NCBI GenBank assembly: GCA_902778935.1
Contig: CACYZT010000012.1
Coordinates: 1 to 43,728 of the forward strand
Length of the DNA: 43,728 bases
Direction of reading: 5' to 3'
Source of the DNA: an uncultured Bacteroidales bacterium
Lineage (GTDB): Bacteria; Bacteroidota; Bacteroidia; Bacteroidales; Paludibacteraceae
Part shown: positions 31,138 through 40,776 of the stretch, in pieces
Position numbering within the stretch: position 1 is the first letter of the stretch
Layout of the letters: each line of letters begins with the position of its first letter
Program-made: the position numbers and the translations under genes
Notes under the pieces: generated by a model
Seen by the model: the letters and a program-made list of their open reading frames with translations, nothing else
The model's database searches: none
What the model was told of the DNA's origin: nothing

Positions 31138-33021
31138 TTTATCATAGGAGTAGCCGCCGTCGTGCTTATGGCGAGTTGCGCGAACAGAGGTGTCGGTCCG
31201 CAGGGCGGTCCGAAGGATACGATACCGCCTATACCCTTGTTCTCTGAGCCGGAGATAGGGGCGCTCAATTTCCACGGCGACCGTATTGAGGTGACCTTCA
31301 ACGAGTATATCCAGCTCGATAACGTAGCGACCAACATGCTCATGTCTCCGCCGCAACAGAACTCACCGGAGGTCAAGGCTCGCGGTAAGAAACTGATTGT
31401 GCAACTCAAAGACACGCTGCATGACAGCACTACTTATACCATCGATTTCGGTCCGTCCGTTTGCGACTACCGCGAGAAAGTGCCGCTTCGTGGATTCTCG
31501 TTCTTTTTCTCTACCGGTCCCGAGATAGACACGCTCATGCATTTCGGACGCGTGTATGAGGCAGAGACGCTCAATCCCGTATATGGCATGCTCGTCGGTA
31601 TTCATAAGAACATGGACGACACAGCCTTTGTTCGTAATCCATTCCTTCGCATCGCCAAGACGGACTCTACCGGCGGTTTCCGAATCGGTAATATCCATCC
31701 GGGCAAGTACCGGCTCTACGCCGTCGATGATATCAGCCGCGACTACCGTCTGACGATAGGCGAAGCCTTGGCTTTTGCGCCTCAACCGATAGAGGTGCGT
31801 GCTCCGTTGGAACCCGTACAGTCCTTTGCGCCCGATACCGCTCTGCTGGATAGTCTGGCGGACGAACTAATGGAGAAGGACGGTCTGGACATGGATACCG
31901 CGCTCGTCCACCGGTTACAGTTACCCGAACCCAAAGAAGAGGAACTGTCCTGCCTATTCCTTTTCACGGAAGCGCAGAAGAAACTGTACCTGCAACGAGT
32001 AGTGCGGGAGGAGCAGCATAAGATTTCGATTCAGTTCTCTTCCTCGCCGGACAGCCTGATGACTTGGCGTGCGTTACGGCCGTCTGAAGTGGACTCCACT
32101 TTGTCCGACAGCGCATGGATAGACCCTTCGGAGCATATCCATCCGGCTTACTCGGCACACGGAGACACCGTCGTTTTCTGGCTGACGGACAGTGTCGCAA
32201 TAGGGCAGGACAGTATATTCCTGGAGACTCGTTACCGCCGTACCGATTCGCTTTATCATCTGGAGTGGTACACCGATACACTGCGGGCTTTCTGGCGTGC
32301 GCCTAAGCTGACAGCCAAGGCACTGGAAGCCAAGCAACGCGAATTGCGTAACCGGCGTCTGGAGCTGAAGACGAATGCCCACAAAGGCTTTGAGATGTAC
32401 GACACCCTTTGGCTGAGTTGTACAACACCGCTCGCGGTGGTACACGAAGAGGCATTCCATCTCTACGAACGTGTGGACACCGTGCTCACACCCGTACCGT
32501 TTGAGATTGCGCCGTACGACACGCTGCCTATGCGGTTTACTATCCTCGCTGACCTGCAACCCAACGGCGACTACGAACTGCAGCTCGACAGCGCTGCGCT
32601 CTACGATGCCTACGGATTTACGCATATAGCAGCCAACTACCCGCTGAAAGTGAAAACCCCGGCGGACTATTCCACGCTGCGCGTCATCCTCAAACCCTTT
32701 GAACCTAAGGCGCGAATACAGCTCCTGAATAGCAAAGATATCGTGGTGCGCGAACTGCCGGCTACCGAAGAAGGTGCATTCTTCGAGCACCTCAAACCCG
32801 ATACCTATTACTTGCGCCTATATCTTGACGAAGACGGCGACGGACGATGGACAACGGGTAGTTGGGAGCACCATCGCCAACCGGAACCGGTCTATTATTA
32901 TCCCGAAAAGATTCAAACCAAATCGAATTGGGACTTTGAGCAAGAGTGGGATTACACAGCGGTGGAGCAGGTTAAATCCAAACCCCGTGAACTGATAAAG
33001 GTCGTTACGAAAAAGAAGTAA
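31108..33021 (+). CDS. Ig-like (Big_5) domain lipoprotein
   Basis: A protein of 637 residues from TTG 31108, or 632 from the second TTG at 31123. After the repeat-encoded TIRRLTIRR comes a hydrophobic stretch and lipobox, VVLMASC, with Cys at 24. The mature N-terminus ANRGVGPQGGPKDTIPPIP and the domain up to about residue 130 (RIEVTFNEYIQLDNVATNML, GFSFFFSTGPEIDT) match the Big_5 Ig-like domain lipoproteins universal in Bacteroidota. The rest is beta-rich, with a C-terminal PDTYYLRLYLDEDGDGRWT segment. The role is unknown, probably at the outer membrane or cell surface. Its stop shares a base with the pnuC start. Confidence 0.88.
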   Translation: MTIRRLTIRRFIIGVAAVVLMASCANRGVGPQGGPKDTIPPIPLFSEPEIGALNFHGDRIEVTFNEYIQLDNVATNMLMSPPQQNSPEVKARGKKLIVQLKDTLHDSTTYTIDFGPSVCDYREKVPLRGFSFFFSTGPEIDTLMHFGRVYEAETLNPVYGMLVGIHKNMDDTAFVRNPFLRIAKTDSTGGFRIGNIHPGKYRLYAVDDISRDYRLTIGEALAFAPQPIEVRAPLEPVQSFAPDTALLDSLADELMEKDGLDMDTALVHRLQLPEPKEEELSCLFLFTEAQKKLYLQRVVREEQHKISIQFSSSPDSLMTWRALRPSEVDSTLSDSAWIDPSEHIHPAYSAHGDTVVFWLTDSVAIGQDSIFLETRYRRTDSLYHLEWYTDTLRAFWRAPKLTAKALEAKQRELRNRRLELKTNAHKGFEMYDTLWLSCTTPLAVVHEEAFHLYERVDTVLTPVPFEIAPYDTLPMRFTILADLQPNGDYELQLDSAALYDAYGFTHIAANYPLKVKTPADYSTLRVILKPFEPKARIQLLNSKDIVVRELPATEEGAFFEHLKPDTYYLRLYLDEDGDGRWTTGSWEHHRQPEPVYYYPEKIQTKSNWDFEQEWDYTAVEQVKSKPRELIKVVTKKK

Positions 33022-33686
33022 TGGTTCGTCGCAAATGGTTTGATATGGGGTTTCTGACCTTCGGACTGCTGGTACAAGTAGTCACGTACGCGATTACCCT
33101 TCGTCTGTCCCCTTCCTCTCTTTCACTCCTGTCGCTTATCAGCGGCTGTTTCGGCGTATGCTCGGTTTGCCTGGCGTCGCAGGGAAATATCCTTACTTTC
33201 TTCTTCGGCTTCGCGCAAGTAGCTACTTATACCTATCTCTGTGTCACCCAGCGTTTCTATGCCGAGATAGCCATCAATGCGTACTATTTCGCTACGATGA
33301 TTTACGGTGTGTTCGAATGGAAAAAGCGGCTCAAGAGTGAGGCATCGGGTGGGTTGACGGTCACTCCGCGGGCATTGTCTGTTCGTACGATTGTGGTTAT
33401 GGCAGTCGCTACGTTGGTTGGTTCAGGGCTCGTAGGATGGGGACTGGCTGCGTGGACGGACGATACACAGCCTTATTTGGATGCCTTTACGACAATACCT
33501 GCACTCGTGGCGCAGGTATTGATGATTCTCGTCTATCGCGAGCACTGGTTCCTTTGGCTCGCGGTGGATATACTGAGTGTGGCGTTATGGCTTCGTGCCG
33601 GCGATTATTGCATGGTTGCGCAATATACGTTCTGGTGCGCTAACTGTCTCTACGGACTTCGCCGCTGGAAATCTCTAACCCCCTAA
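33021..33686 (+). CDS. pnuC: PnuC-like nicotinamide riboside/nicotinamide transporter
   Basis: A protein of 221 residues with about seven membrane helices. Family features: FGVCSVCLASQGNILTFFFG, QRFYAEIAINAYYFATMIYG followed by VFEWKK, and a C-terminal VAQYTFWCANCLYGLRRWKS that matches the conserved W-N-x-YG-x-x-x-W end of PnuC. It moves vitamin B3 precursors by facilitated diffusion; thiamine or riboflavin relatives (PnuT, PnuX) cannot be excluded. TAATG overlap with the upstream gene. Its stop is inside the 33675-33708 repeat. No riboswitch is visible upstream, as it is in mid-operon. Confidence 0.87.
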   Translation: MVRRKWFDMGFLTFGLLVQVVTYAITLRLSPSSLSLLSLISGCFGVCSVCLASQGNILTFFFGFAQVATYTYLCVTQRFYAEIAINAYYFATMIYGVFEWKKRLKSEASGGLTVTPRALSVRTIVVMAVATLVGSGLVGWGLAAWTDDTQPYLDAFTTIPALVAQVLMILVYREHWFLWLAVDILSVALWLRAGDYCMVAQYTFWCANCLYGLRRWKSLTP

Positions 33687-33708
33687 TCCTCTAATCCTCT
33701 AATCCTCA
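33675..33708. repeat. TAATCCTC array between the convergent pnuC and DUF4837 genes
   Basis: TAATCCTC units in tandem (CTAATCCT three times) span the whole interval and include both stop codons. Reverse complement TTAGAGGA is the AG version of the family, as at 10173-10217. Confidence 0.8.
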
Positions 33709-34716
33709 CTCGTTCGGCATCTTGAGCGTATAAAGGATAGCTTCGCATTGACGGAGTGCGTTGCGTTTCTTCTGTCCAGCAGCGAAGATGAAGGTCTCAG
33801 CCGTTACGACACGGCCGTTCACCTGGTCCAGACGCGTCAGGCTGACGAACGGACCACCCATCGCTTCGCCGTCTAACATCTTCCATAAGCCGCGGGTCTC
33901 CATCGCATAGAAGCCGCCTATGCTGTCCCGCAGAGCCGGTACTTGGCGTGTCTGTGGCGGGAAATGTTTGTACTCCGTACCCATGTGACTGCCGGGCACT
34001 TGAGCGCTGACGATTTGTCCGAGCACGGCGTTGCGCATGGCGAGAATAGCCTCTTGGCCAAACTGCTCTTGAGCGGTGTAGGGGAAACTATAGATGATGA
34101 CATCCTTGCGCATAGGTCCTTTGTTGTTGCAGCACCATACGACATCGACGGAGTCATTGTTAACTTGTAATCGTTCGTTTTTAATTAGCATGAAGTCCTC
34201 GGGTATCAGCATGTCGTATTTCCACTGGTTGAGTTTCGCGCGCGCTTCCTTATTAGTGTTCGCACGATAGAAACGGATTTGCCGGGCCATCTCTTCGCGT
34301 ACGAACCACTCGCGGACTGCTTCTCCGTTCTCACGCCAATATGCCTGGAATGCCTCATGGCTCGGAGCCTGAATACGGATGAACGCCTGCGGCTTGGACC
34401 ATACGTCACGAGAGTGCTGTACTTTCGTCTGGGTGTATTTGTGTTCGTCCACATCGACCAGCAGGATATTTCGGCTCGATTTGAACAAGTCGTCAAACTG
34501 CGCAGGGGTGACATGCGACACCGTGAAATAGGGTTCCATCTGCGGCAAACCGTACATATCCGCACCCATCGTGGTACAGACCGCCTCTTTCTCCGACGGT
34601 TCGCAGATAACCAGACACTCATAGATACTTCCGGTCGCGGAAGTGAGCAGTCGTTCACTCTTCGAGCAACCAACCATAACAAGCGCTAAAAACGCAAAAA
34701 TAATGCTCTTTTTCAT
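33706..34716 (-). CDS. DUF4837 lipoprotein
   Basis: A protein of 336 residues. Signal MKKSIIFAFLALVMVGC has the lipobox Cys at 17. The following SATGSIYECLVICEPSEKEA and the later FTVSHVTPAQFDDLFKSSRN, then EFF-like C-terminal blocks (DSIGGFYAMETRGLWKMLDG, GGPFVSLTRLDQVNGRVVTA) match DUF4837, a Bacteroidota periplasmic lipoprotein of unknown role. The promoter is at 34739-34770. It is back to back with the AraC regulator gene, which might control it; that is inference. Confidence 0.88.
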   Translation of the reverse strand: MKKSIIFAFLALVMVGCSKSERLLTSATGSIYECLVICEPSEKEAVCTTMGADMYGLPQMEPYFTVSHVTPAQFDDLFKSSRNILLVDVDEHKYTQTKVQHSRDVWSKPQAFIRIQAPSHEAFQAYWRENGEAVREWFVREEMARQIRFYRANTNKEARAKLNQWKYDMLIPEDFMLIKNERLQVNNDSVDVVWCCNNKGPMRKDVIIYSFPYTAQEQFGQEAILAMRNAVLGQIVSAQVPGSHMGTEYKHFPPQTRQVPALRDSIGGFYAMETRGLWKMLDGEAMGGPFVSLTRLDQVNGRVVTAETFIFAAGQKKRNALRQCEAILYTLKMPNE

Positions 34717-34738
34717 AATAATAGTGCAATTACGAGTG

Positions 34739-34770
34739 CAAAATTACAAAAAATTAACGAAAATAACAAA
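34739..34770 (-). promoter_or_regulatory. Promoter for the DUF4837 gene
   Basis: Minus strand: TTTG at 34770-34767, a 20-base spacer, TAATTTTG at 34746-34739, start codon 34716. Confidence 0.8.
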
Positions 34771-34784
34771 TTTATTGCAAAAAA

Positions 34785-34816
34785 TTTGCATATTTGAGAA
34801 AAAAAATGTACTTTTG
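34785..34816 (+). promoter_or_regulatory. Promoter for the AraC-family regulator
   Basis: TTTG at 34785-34788, a 20-base spacer starting CATATTTG, TACTTTTG at 34809-34816, ATG at 34860. Only 14 bases separate it from the divergent DUF4837 promoter. Confidence 0.8.
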
Positions 34817-34859
34817 CAGCGAAAATGAGTAGTTAGACCCACTAAATCTACTTACCATT

Positions 34860-35729
34860 ATGACACTATCGAATGAATATGTTTTTTTAACAGACGACAA
34901 AGAAGGTTTTCGCGAGTGTCGCGAGAAGCGAACAGTATCTTCATCTGCGACGATGACTATTTTGCTGTGCAAGGCAGGATATATAGACGTCTATTACCGT
35001 GGAGAAATGGTGCGCATACGCAAGAATGATTTATTCGTGCGTGTACCGGATTTCAGCCATGAGTTAGGACCTTATGAAATGTCGCCGGACTTTGAGTTCA
35101 TGCAAGTCACGTTTGACTCCAGTATCTACGCGCAAATCATGTTCGATCACATGCGCGTGGAGCCTAACTGGTATGCCAAGCAGGAGTATATCAAGCAGAA
35201 CCCGATATTCCCCTTGGATGACATGAATATCGATTTCTTCAATACCTACTACCATGCGCTCTCGCTGCAACTACAGAGCCGTTTGACCGAGTATCGCAAG
35301 CAGATTATGATGCTTATCGCCCGTAGCGCGGTGATGGAGATGCTCAATTATATGGACCATTTGGCGGTTCTGGAGATGAAGGATAAACCGCGTATGTCGG
35401 TTAATCAGAGCGATTATACCTTCCATCGCTTCACCCAGTTACTCCAGCAGTATCCTCATGAGCGCGAGGTACAATGGTATGCCAAGCAACTTAATATCAC
35501 GCCCAAATATCTGTCCGAGATATGCAAGGAGCGTAGCGGTAAGTCTGCCGGTGAATGGATTGTAGATATCACGGTCAGCGAGTTGAGGCACTATTTGCAT
35601 AATACTACGCTGCCAATTCGCGAGATATCGCGTCTCATGGATTTCCCCAATGCCAGTTTCTTCAGTCAGTATGTGAAGAAGCACATGGGCTCTTCGCCTA
35701 ACAAGTACCGTAAACTGAAACGAGTATAA
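34860..35729 (+). CDS. AraC-family transcription regulator
   Basis: A protein of 289 residues. The N-terminal half is a cupin-like sensing domain (GYIDVYYRGEMVRIRKNDLF, about 40-65). The C-terminal AraC/XylS domain has two HTH units: QWYAKQLNITPKYLSEICKE (about 205-225) and IREISRLMDFPNASFFSQYV (about 252-271), ending in HMGSSPNKYRK. The effector is unknown. It has its own promoter facing the DUF4837 gene, and a bidirectional terminator directly after its stop. Confidence 0.92.
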   Translation: MTLSNEYVFLTDDKEGFRECREKRTVSSSATMTILLCKAGYIDVYYRGEMVRIRKNDLFVRVPDFSHELGPYEMSPDFEFMQVTFDSSIYAQIMFDHMRVEPNWYAKQEYIKQNPIFPLDDMNIDFFNTYYHALSLQLQSRLTEYRKQIMMLIARSAVMEMLNYMDHLAVLEMKDKPRMSVNQSDYTFHRFTQLLQQYPHEREVQWYAKQLNITPKYLSEICKERSGKSAGEWIVDITVSELRHYLHNTTLPIREISRLMDFPNASFFSQYVKKHMGSSPNKYRKLKRV

Positions 35730-35756
35730 AAAAATCCTCCATGTGGAGGATTTTTT
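35729..35756. terminator. Bidirectional terminator between araC-type gene and glyA
   Basis: A run of A, then ATCCTCC, loop ATGT, GGAGGAT, then a run of T. The symmetric A and T tracts let it stop transcripts from both sides. Confidence 0.92.
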
Positions 35757-35757
35757 G

Positions 35758-37062
35758 TTACCATGCGAACAGCGGATGTTGGTTCATCTCTCGGTTCACT
35801 TCTTCGCGAACCGCCGCGATGACCTTCTCGCTGACCGGTCCATTTGCTCCGTTGCTGTTCACGGCATCGAGCACGCGGTCAATCAGTTCAACAATCCACG
35901 GCATCTTGTCCTCTTTGAGCCCGCGGGTGGTGATAGCCGGTGTACCGAAACGCAGACCGGATGTCTGGAAGGCAGAGCGACTATCGAACGGAACCATGTT
36001 CTTATTCGTAGTGATATCTGCGCTTACGAGTGCCTGCTCGGCTACTTTACCCGTCAGTTCCGGATATTTGGTGCGTAGGTCGATGAGCATGGAGTGGTTG
36101 TCCGTTCCGCCGGAGATAACCTTGTATCCCTTGTCCATGAATGCCTGCGCCATCACAGCCGCATTGATCTTGACTTGCTTTTGGTAAGTCTTGAACTCAT
36201 CCGTCAGCGCTTCGCCGAATGCAACGGCTTTGGCAGCAATCACGTGCTCCAACGGACCGCCTTGCGTACCCGGGAAAACAGCCGAGTCGAGTAGGGCGGA
36301 CATCTTTTTAATCTCACCCTTAGGAGTCGTCTTGCCCCACGGGTTGTCGAAGTCCTTGCCCATCAGGATAATACCGCCACGCGGACCGCGGAGCGTCTTG
36401 TGCGTCGTGCTGGTTACGATGTGCGCATACTTGAGCGGGTTATCCAGCAGACCGGCAGCTATCAGACCGGCAGGGTGCGCCATATCCACCATAAATATTG
36501 CGCCTATCTCGTCTGCTACGCGACGGATACGAGCGTAGTCCCACTCGCGGCTGTAAGCACTCGCGCCGGCAATGATGAGTTTGGGCTTATGCGTGCGAGC
36601 TTTGAGCTCGAGGTCATCGTAATCCACGCGACCCGTTTCTTCGTTGAGGTCATAGCCTATAGCGTTGAACATCAAACCGGAGAAATTAACGGCCGAACCA
36701 TGACTGAGGTGACCGCCGTGACTGAGGTTAAGACCCATGAAGGTATCTCCGGCTTTCAGACAAGCCATGAAGACCGCCATATTCGCTTGCGCACCACTGT
36801 GAGGCTGCACATTCACATACTCCGCGTTGTACAGTTTTTTCAGTCGGTCACGGGCGATGTCTTCCGCGATATCCACTACCTCACAACCGCCATAGTAGCG
36901 GTGGCCGGGATAACCCTCGGCGTACTTGTTGGTCAGTACGCTGCCCATAGCTTCTAATACTTGGTCGCTAACGAAGTTCTCGCTCGCAATCAGTTCAATA
37001 CCTTTGGTCTGACGTTCGCGCTCACGGCGGATCACATCAAAAATCTCCATGTCTCTGTTCAT
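35758..37062 (-). CDS. glyA: Serine hydroxymethyltransferase
   Basis: A protein of 434 residues from ATG 37062 ([20 protein letters not shown]); upstream in-frame codons lie within the promoter. Landmarks: [72 protein letters not shown] and the PLP lysine in [14 protein letters not shown]. It converts serine and tetrahydrofolate to glycine and methylene-tetrahydrofolate. Single gene between its own promoter and the terminator at 35729-35756. Confidence 0.97.
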   Translation of the reverse strand: MNRDMEIFDVIRRERERQTKGIELIASENFVSDQVLEAMGSVLTNKYAEGYPGHRYYGGCEVVDIAEDIARDRLKKLYNAEYVNVQPHSGAQANMAVFMACLKAGDTFMGLNLSHGGHLSHGSAVNFSGLMFNAIGYDLNEETGRVDYDDLELKARTHKPKLIIAGASAYSREWDYARIRRVADEIGAIFMVDMAHPAGLIAAGLLDNPLKYAHIVTSTTHKTLRGPRGGIILMGKDFDNPWGKTTPKGEIKKMSALLDSAVFPGTQGGPLEHVIAAKAVAFGEALTDEFKTYQKQVKINAAVMAQAFMDKGYKVISGGTDNHSMLIDLRTKYPELTGKVAEQALVSADITTNKNMVPFDSRSAFQTSGLRFGTPAITTRGLKEDKMPWIVELIDRVLDAVNSNGANGPVSEKVIAAVREEVNREMNQHPLFAW

Positions 37063-37088
37063 TGCTTCTCTATTTACGAATTTTGGCA

Positions 37089-37120
37089 CAAAGGTACAAA
37101 AAAAATTGCATATATGCAAG
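37089..37120 (-). promoter_or_regulatory. glyA promoter
   Basis: Minus strand: CTTG at 37120-37117, a 20-base spacer starting CATATATGCAA, TACCTTTG at 37096-37089. Confidence 0.82.
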
Positions 37121-37144
37121 AAAATTCAGTTTTTTGTGCAAATA

Positions 37145-37176
37145 TTTGCACATATGCAAAATTTGTTGTAAATTTG
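37145..37176 (+). promoter_or_regulatory. Promoter for the membrane pyrophosphatase
   Basis: TTTG at 37145-37148, a 20-base spacer starting CACATATGCAAAA, TAAATTTG at 37169-37176, ATG at 37248. Divergent from glyA. Confidence 0.78.
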
Positions 37177-37247
37177 CATCCGCTTTTGAAAGAAAACACG
37201 AAAAATAACTAATACTAATTCTTAAAAACACAGATTTTTAGACGTTT

Positions 37248-39461
37248 ATGAATGATTTAACTATTCTTATGTATGTCGTTTTGGCGGCATCCGTGTTAGC
37301 GCTCGGTTTTGCCTACTATTTCTATCGCTCGATGTTGAGCAAGGATGAAGGCACCGACCTGATGAAAACCATCGCTTCCCATGTGCGCAAGGGAGCTATG
37401 GCTTATCTCAAGCAGCAGTACAAAGTTGTGACGATTGTGTTCGTGGTGCTGGCTGTCGTTTTTGCCATTATGGCGTATTTTAACTTGCAGAATGGTATCG
37501 TCTGGTTCGCTTTCCTGACCGGCGGTTTCTTCTCCGGTCTGGCTGGTTTCTTCGGTATGAAGACCGCAACATATGCGTCGGCTCGTACGGCTAACGCGGC
37601 GCGTCAGAGCCTGAATGCGGGTCTGCAAGTCGCTTTCCGTTCGGGTGCGGTGATGGGTCTGACGGTAGTGGGTCTGGCGCTGTTGGACATCGCCGGTTGG
37701 TTCCTTATCCTTAATGGTACCGGTTTGCTTGAGCTGGTAGGGGCGGAAGGAGACCTCATCACCATCACGACCACCATGCTTACCTTTGGTATGGGTGCTT
37801 CCACGCAGGCACTTTTTGCCCGCGTAGGCGGTGGTATTTATACCAAGGCGGCAGATGTAGGAGCCGACCTTGTCGGTAAGACGGAGTATAACATCCCGGA
37901 GGATGACCCGCGCAACCCTGCTACTATCGCCGATAACGTAGGCGATAACGTAGGTGACGTAGCCGGTATGGGTGCCGACCTCTACGAGTCGTATGCCGGT
38001 TCTATCCTCGCCACGATGGCATTGGGCGCGTCGGCGTTTGCCACTTCGGCTGTGGAAGGAATGCAGCTCAAAGCCGTGTTGGCGCCTTCGCTTATCGCTG
38101 CCTGCGGTGTGCTGCTGTCCATCATCGGTATTTATATGGTGAAAACCAAAGAGGGCGCGGGTATGAAAGAGTTGCTGCGTGCGTTGGCTGTCGGTACGAA
38201 CACCGCCGGTTTTCTCATTGCGGCAGTCACTTTCGGCATCTTCGCATGGCTGTTCGGTACGGAGACGGACCAGTGGTGGCAAGTATCGCTGTCGGTAGTA
38301 GTTGGTCTGATAGCGGGTATGATTATCGGTCAATCGACCGAGTACTATACCTCGCAGAGTTATAAGCCTACGCAGAAAGTGAGCGAGAGTTCGCAGACCG
38401 GTCCTGCCACCGTCATCATCAGCGGTCTGGGCTTAGGTATGCTCTCAACGGCTATTCCGGTGGTGACCGTAGGCGTAGCTATTGTGCTGGCTTATCTGTG
38501 TGCGAACGGTTTCCACGTGGAGTTCAGCGCAGAGAACCTCTCGATGGGCTTGTATGGTATTGGTATCGCAGCCGTGGGTATGCTCTCCACGCTGGGTATC
38601 ACGCTGGCTACGGATGCGTACGGTCCTATTGCTGATAACGCAGGCGGTAACGCAGAGATGTCCGGTCTGCCGGCGGAAGTACGTCAGCGTACGGATGCGC
38701 TCGATGCACTGGGTAACACCACTGCTGCGACCGGTAAGGGTTTTGCCATTGGTTCGGCTGCCCTCACGGCATTGGCTCTGCTGGCTTCCTATGTAGAGGA
38801 GATTAAGATTGCGCTCATCCGTACGGGCGAAGCACTGCCGAACGGTATTGAGGCGGCGAAAGCCACACTCGTGGACTTCATGGATGCGTATAATGTCAAC
38901 CTGATGAACCCCATCGTGCTCGTCGGTATCTTCATCGGTTCGATGATGGCATTCCTCTTCTGCGGCTTGACGATGAATGCTGTAGGCCGTGCAGCGCAGA
39001 AGATGGTAGAAGAGGTGCGCCGTCAGTTCCAGACCATCAAGGGTATCCTCGAAGGCAAAGCAGATCCTGATTATGCACGTTGCGTAGCGATATCCACCAA
39101 GGGTGCGCAGCACGAGATGTTGCTGCCCTCTATCTTAGCGATTATCGTACCTATTGTGACGGGTCTGCTGCTCGGCGTAGCCGGTGTGCTCGGTCTGCTG
39201 ATAGGTGGCCTGGCTACGGGCTTTGTGTTGGCTGTGTTCATGGCGAATGCAGGCGGAGCATGGGATAACGCAAAGAAATACGTGGAGGAAGGTCATTTCG
39301 GCGGTAAGGGTTCCGATTGTCATAAGGCCACCGTGGTGGGCGACACTGTAGGTGACCCGTTCAAAGATACATCGGGGCCGAGCCTCAATATCCTCATCAA
39401 ACTGATGTCGATGGTATCCATCGTCATGGCCGGCCTTACGGTGACCTATCACTTGTTATAA
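37248..39461 (+). CDS. hppA: K+-dependent membrane-bound ion-pumping pyrophosphatase
   Basis: A protein of 737 residues with about 16 membrane helices. The pyrophosphate site shows [40 protein letters not shown] then [26 protein letters not shown] and, near the C-terminus, [20 protein letters not shown]. The segment [18 protein letters not shown] has Ala where K+-independent enzymes have Lys, so it belongs to the K+-dependent class. Such enzymes in Bacteroidota pump Na+, sometimes with H+; ion choice cannot be settled here. It recovers energy from biosynthetic pyrophosphate. It is followed by a short repeat and a bidirectional terminator. Confidence 0.95.
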   Translation: MNDLTILMYVVLAASVLALGFAYYFYRSMLSKDEGTDLMKTIASHVRKGAMAYLKQQYKVVTIVFVVLAVVFAIMAYFNLQNGIVWFAFLTGGFFSGLAGFFGMKTATYASARTANAARQSLNAGLQVAFRSGAVMGLTVVGLALLDIAGWFLILNGTGLLELVGAEGDLITITTTMLTFGMGASTQALFARVGGGIYTKAADVGADLVGKTEYNIPEDDPRNPATIADNVGDNVGDVAGMGADLYESYAGSILATMALGASAFATSAVEGMQLKAVLAPSLIAACGVLLSIIGIYMVKTKEGAGMKELLRALAVGTNTAGFLIAAVTFGIFAWLFGTETDQWWQVSLSVVVGLIAGMIIGQSTEYYTSQSYKPTQKVSESSQTGPATVIISGLGLGMLSTAIPVVTVGVAIVLAYLCANGFHVEFSAENLSMGLYGIGIAAVGMLSTLGITLATDAYGPIADNAGGNAEMSGLPAEVRQRTDALDALGNTTAATGKGFAIGSAALTALALLASYVEEIKIALIRTGEALPNGIEAAKATLVDFMDAYNVNLMNPIVLVGIFIGSMMAFLFCGLTMNAVGRAAQKMVEEVRRQFQTIKGILEGKADPDYARCVAISTKGAQHEMLLPSILAIIVPIVTGLLLGVAGVLGLLIGGLATGFVLAVFMANAGGAWDNAKKYVEEGHFGGKGSDCHKATVVGDTVGDPFKDTSGPSLNILIKLMSMVSIVMAGLTVTYHLL

Positions 39462-39480
39462 TAGCCAACAGCTAATAGCC
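39459..39480. repeat. TAATAGCC repeats after the pyrophosphatase stop
   Basis: TAATAGCC, AACAGC, TAATAGCC in tandem, beginning at the stop codon. Reverse complement TTGGCTA, TTAGCTG, TTGGCTA: a period-7 member of the TT-R-G family. Confidence 0.6.
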
Positions 39481-39513
39481 AAAAAAAACGGAGCTTTCGG
39501 GCTCCGCTTTTTT
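39481..39513. terminator. Bidirectional terminator
   Basis: A run of A, then CGGAGC, loop TTTCGG, GCTCCG and a T-rich tract. It separates the convergent hppA and cytidylate-kinase-like genes. Confidence 0.9.
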
Positions 39514-39524
39514 GTATGCTGTGC

Positions 39525-40091
39525 TTAACCGATTTTGCGGTGTACGCATTCGGCGATGAAACGCGCTACTTCGGTTGCCTCCAGACCGGTCACGTTGAGC
39601 ACCAGGTCATAGTTGCGGGCATCATAACGCGATTTACCGCTGAAGGTCTTGGTGAAGTTCTCACGCGCATCGTCCACTTTGTTGATAAGGGCGTCGGCAC
39701 TGCCTTCGTTGATGTTAAGACGACGGGCAACCTTGTCGCGGCGATAGGTCTTGTCGGCCATCAGAAAGACCTTGAAGGCGTTCGGTTCATCGCGGAAGAT
39801 ATGAAAACCCGTTCGACCGAGAATGACGCACGACTCTTTCGCTGCCAGCGAACGAACGAGGAACTCCTCGTCGTCATACAGTTCTTGCGACACGTTCTCA
39901 TACCACCAACTCGGTTTCACCGCTTTGATATGGTCCACTTCTTCCTGCGTCAGGTTATGACGCTCGCGGATCGGTTCGAGCAGCTGTTTGTCGTACAGCT
40001 GAACGCCTAACATCTGCGCCAGCTCTGTAGCTATCTGACGACCGCCTGTACCGAACTCACGACCGATAGTGACGATAAAACGTTTGTCCAT
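39525..40091 (-). CDS. Cytidylate kinase-like protein
   Basis: A protein of 188 residues. The P-loop region is VTIGREFGTGGRQIATELAQ, a variant lacking the canonical GKS end. LYDKQLLEPIRERHNLTQEE follows, then CVILGRTGFHIFRDEPNAFK and the lid segment RRDKVARRLNINEG. This is the cytidylate-kinase-like family PF13189, common in Bacteroidota and distinct from Cmk; its substrate is not established. Last gene of the minus-strand CYTH/TPM/LemA run, 11 bases after LemA. Confidence 0.88.
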   Translation of the reverse strand: MDKRFIVTIGREFGTGGRQIATELAQMLGVQLYDKQLLEPIRERHNLTQEEVDHIKAVKPSWWYENVSQELYDDEEFLVRSLAAKESCVILGRTGFHIFRDEPNAFKVFLMADKTYRRDKVARRLNINEGSADALINKVDDARENFTKTFSGKSRYDARNYDLVLNVTGLEATEVARFIAECVHRKIG

Positions 40092-40102
40092 AATCGTAAG
40101 GC

Positions 40103-40690
40103 TTAAAATTCTACTTTCGGAGCGGTGCGGGCACCTTCTTCAGCCTCGAAATACGGCTTTTTCTCAAATCCGCACATGGAAGCGATGATGTTGTTCGGGA
40201 AACGGCGTACTTTGGTGTTGAAGTTACGCGCCTCGTCGTTGAACAACTGACGGGCCACAGCGATGCGGTTCTCCGTACCTTCGAGTTGCTGTTGCAAGTC
40301 GCGGAAGTTCTCGTTCGCTTTCAGGTCAGGATAGTTCTCTGCTACAGCGAGCAAACGACCCAAAGCCTGGGACAGCTCACCTTGTGCAGCCTGGAATGCA
40401 GCCAGTTGGTCAGCTGTGGCGTTCGCAGGGTCAATCGTGATCTGCGTAGCCTTGGCGCGCGCTTCGATAACGCCTTCCAGCGTCTCCTGCTCATGCGCCG
40501 CATAACCCTTCACCGTAGCCACCAGGTTCGGCACCAGGTCGGCACGACGTTGGTACTGATTTTCTACTTGTGCCCAAGCGGACTCTACTTGCTCTTCAGC
40601 CGATACAAGACCGTTGTACACGCCTACACCCCAGAGGATGATGATTGCCAGTGCCGCCAGCACTACAATCCAGATAGTTCCTTTTTTCAT
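40103..40690 (-). CDS. lemA: LemA family protein
   Basis: A protein of 195 residues. One N-terminal membrane helix (WIVVLAALAIIILWGVGVYN) is followed by the LemA helical bundle: VESAWAQVENQYQRRADLVP, NLVATVKGYAAHEQETLEGV and the C-terminal VRRFPNNIIASMCGFEKKPY then FEAEEGA. LemA proteins are membrane-anchored helical proteins of uncertain role and often pair with TPM-domain genes, as here. The 86-base gap to the TPM gene is almost entirely repeat DNA. Confidence 0.93.
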   Translation of the reverse strand: MKKGTIWIVVLAALAIIILWGVGVYNGLVSAEEQVESAWAQVENQYQRRADLVPNLVATVKGYAAHEQETLEGVIEARAKATQITIDPANATADQLAAFQAAQGELSQALGRLLAVAENYPDLKANENFRDLQQQLEGTENRIAVARQLFNDEARNFNTKVRRFPNNIIASMCGFEKKPYFEAEEGARTAPKVEF

Positions 40691-40705
40691 AATCTATAAA
40701 TTATT

Positions 40706-40769
40706 AAATCTTCAAATCTTCAAATCTTCAAATTTTCAAATCTTCAAATCTTCAAATCCTCAAATCGTC
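40706..40769. repeat. Eight-unit AAATCTTC array between the TPM and lemA genes
   Basis: Eight consecutive 8-base units: AAATCTTC three times, AAATTTTC, AAATCTTC twice, AAATCCTC, AAATCGTC. In sense direction the unit is GAAGATTT, the AA version of the family. Being 64 bases long it is not frame-neutral and lies outside genes. The array at 19960-20005 has the same unit and the same end. Confidence 0.92.
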
Positions 40770-40776
40770 AATCCTT

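Noticed and set aside
37296-38333. Minus-strand open frame of 345 codons over the pyrophosphatase gene
   Set aside because: Composition is rich in Arg/His/Thr with no domain, and hppA on the plus strand is unmistakable.
40706-40769. CRISPR array
   Set aside because: The units are 8 bases long and contiguous, with no spacers; no cas gene is in the window.
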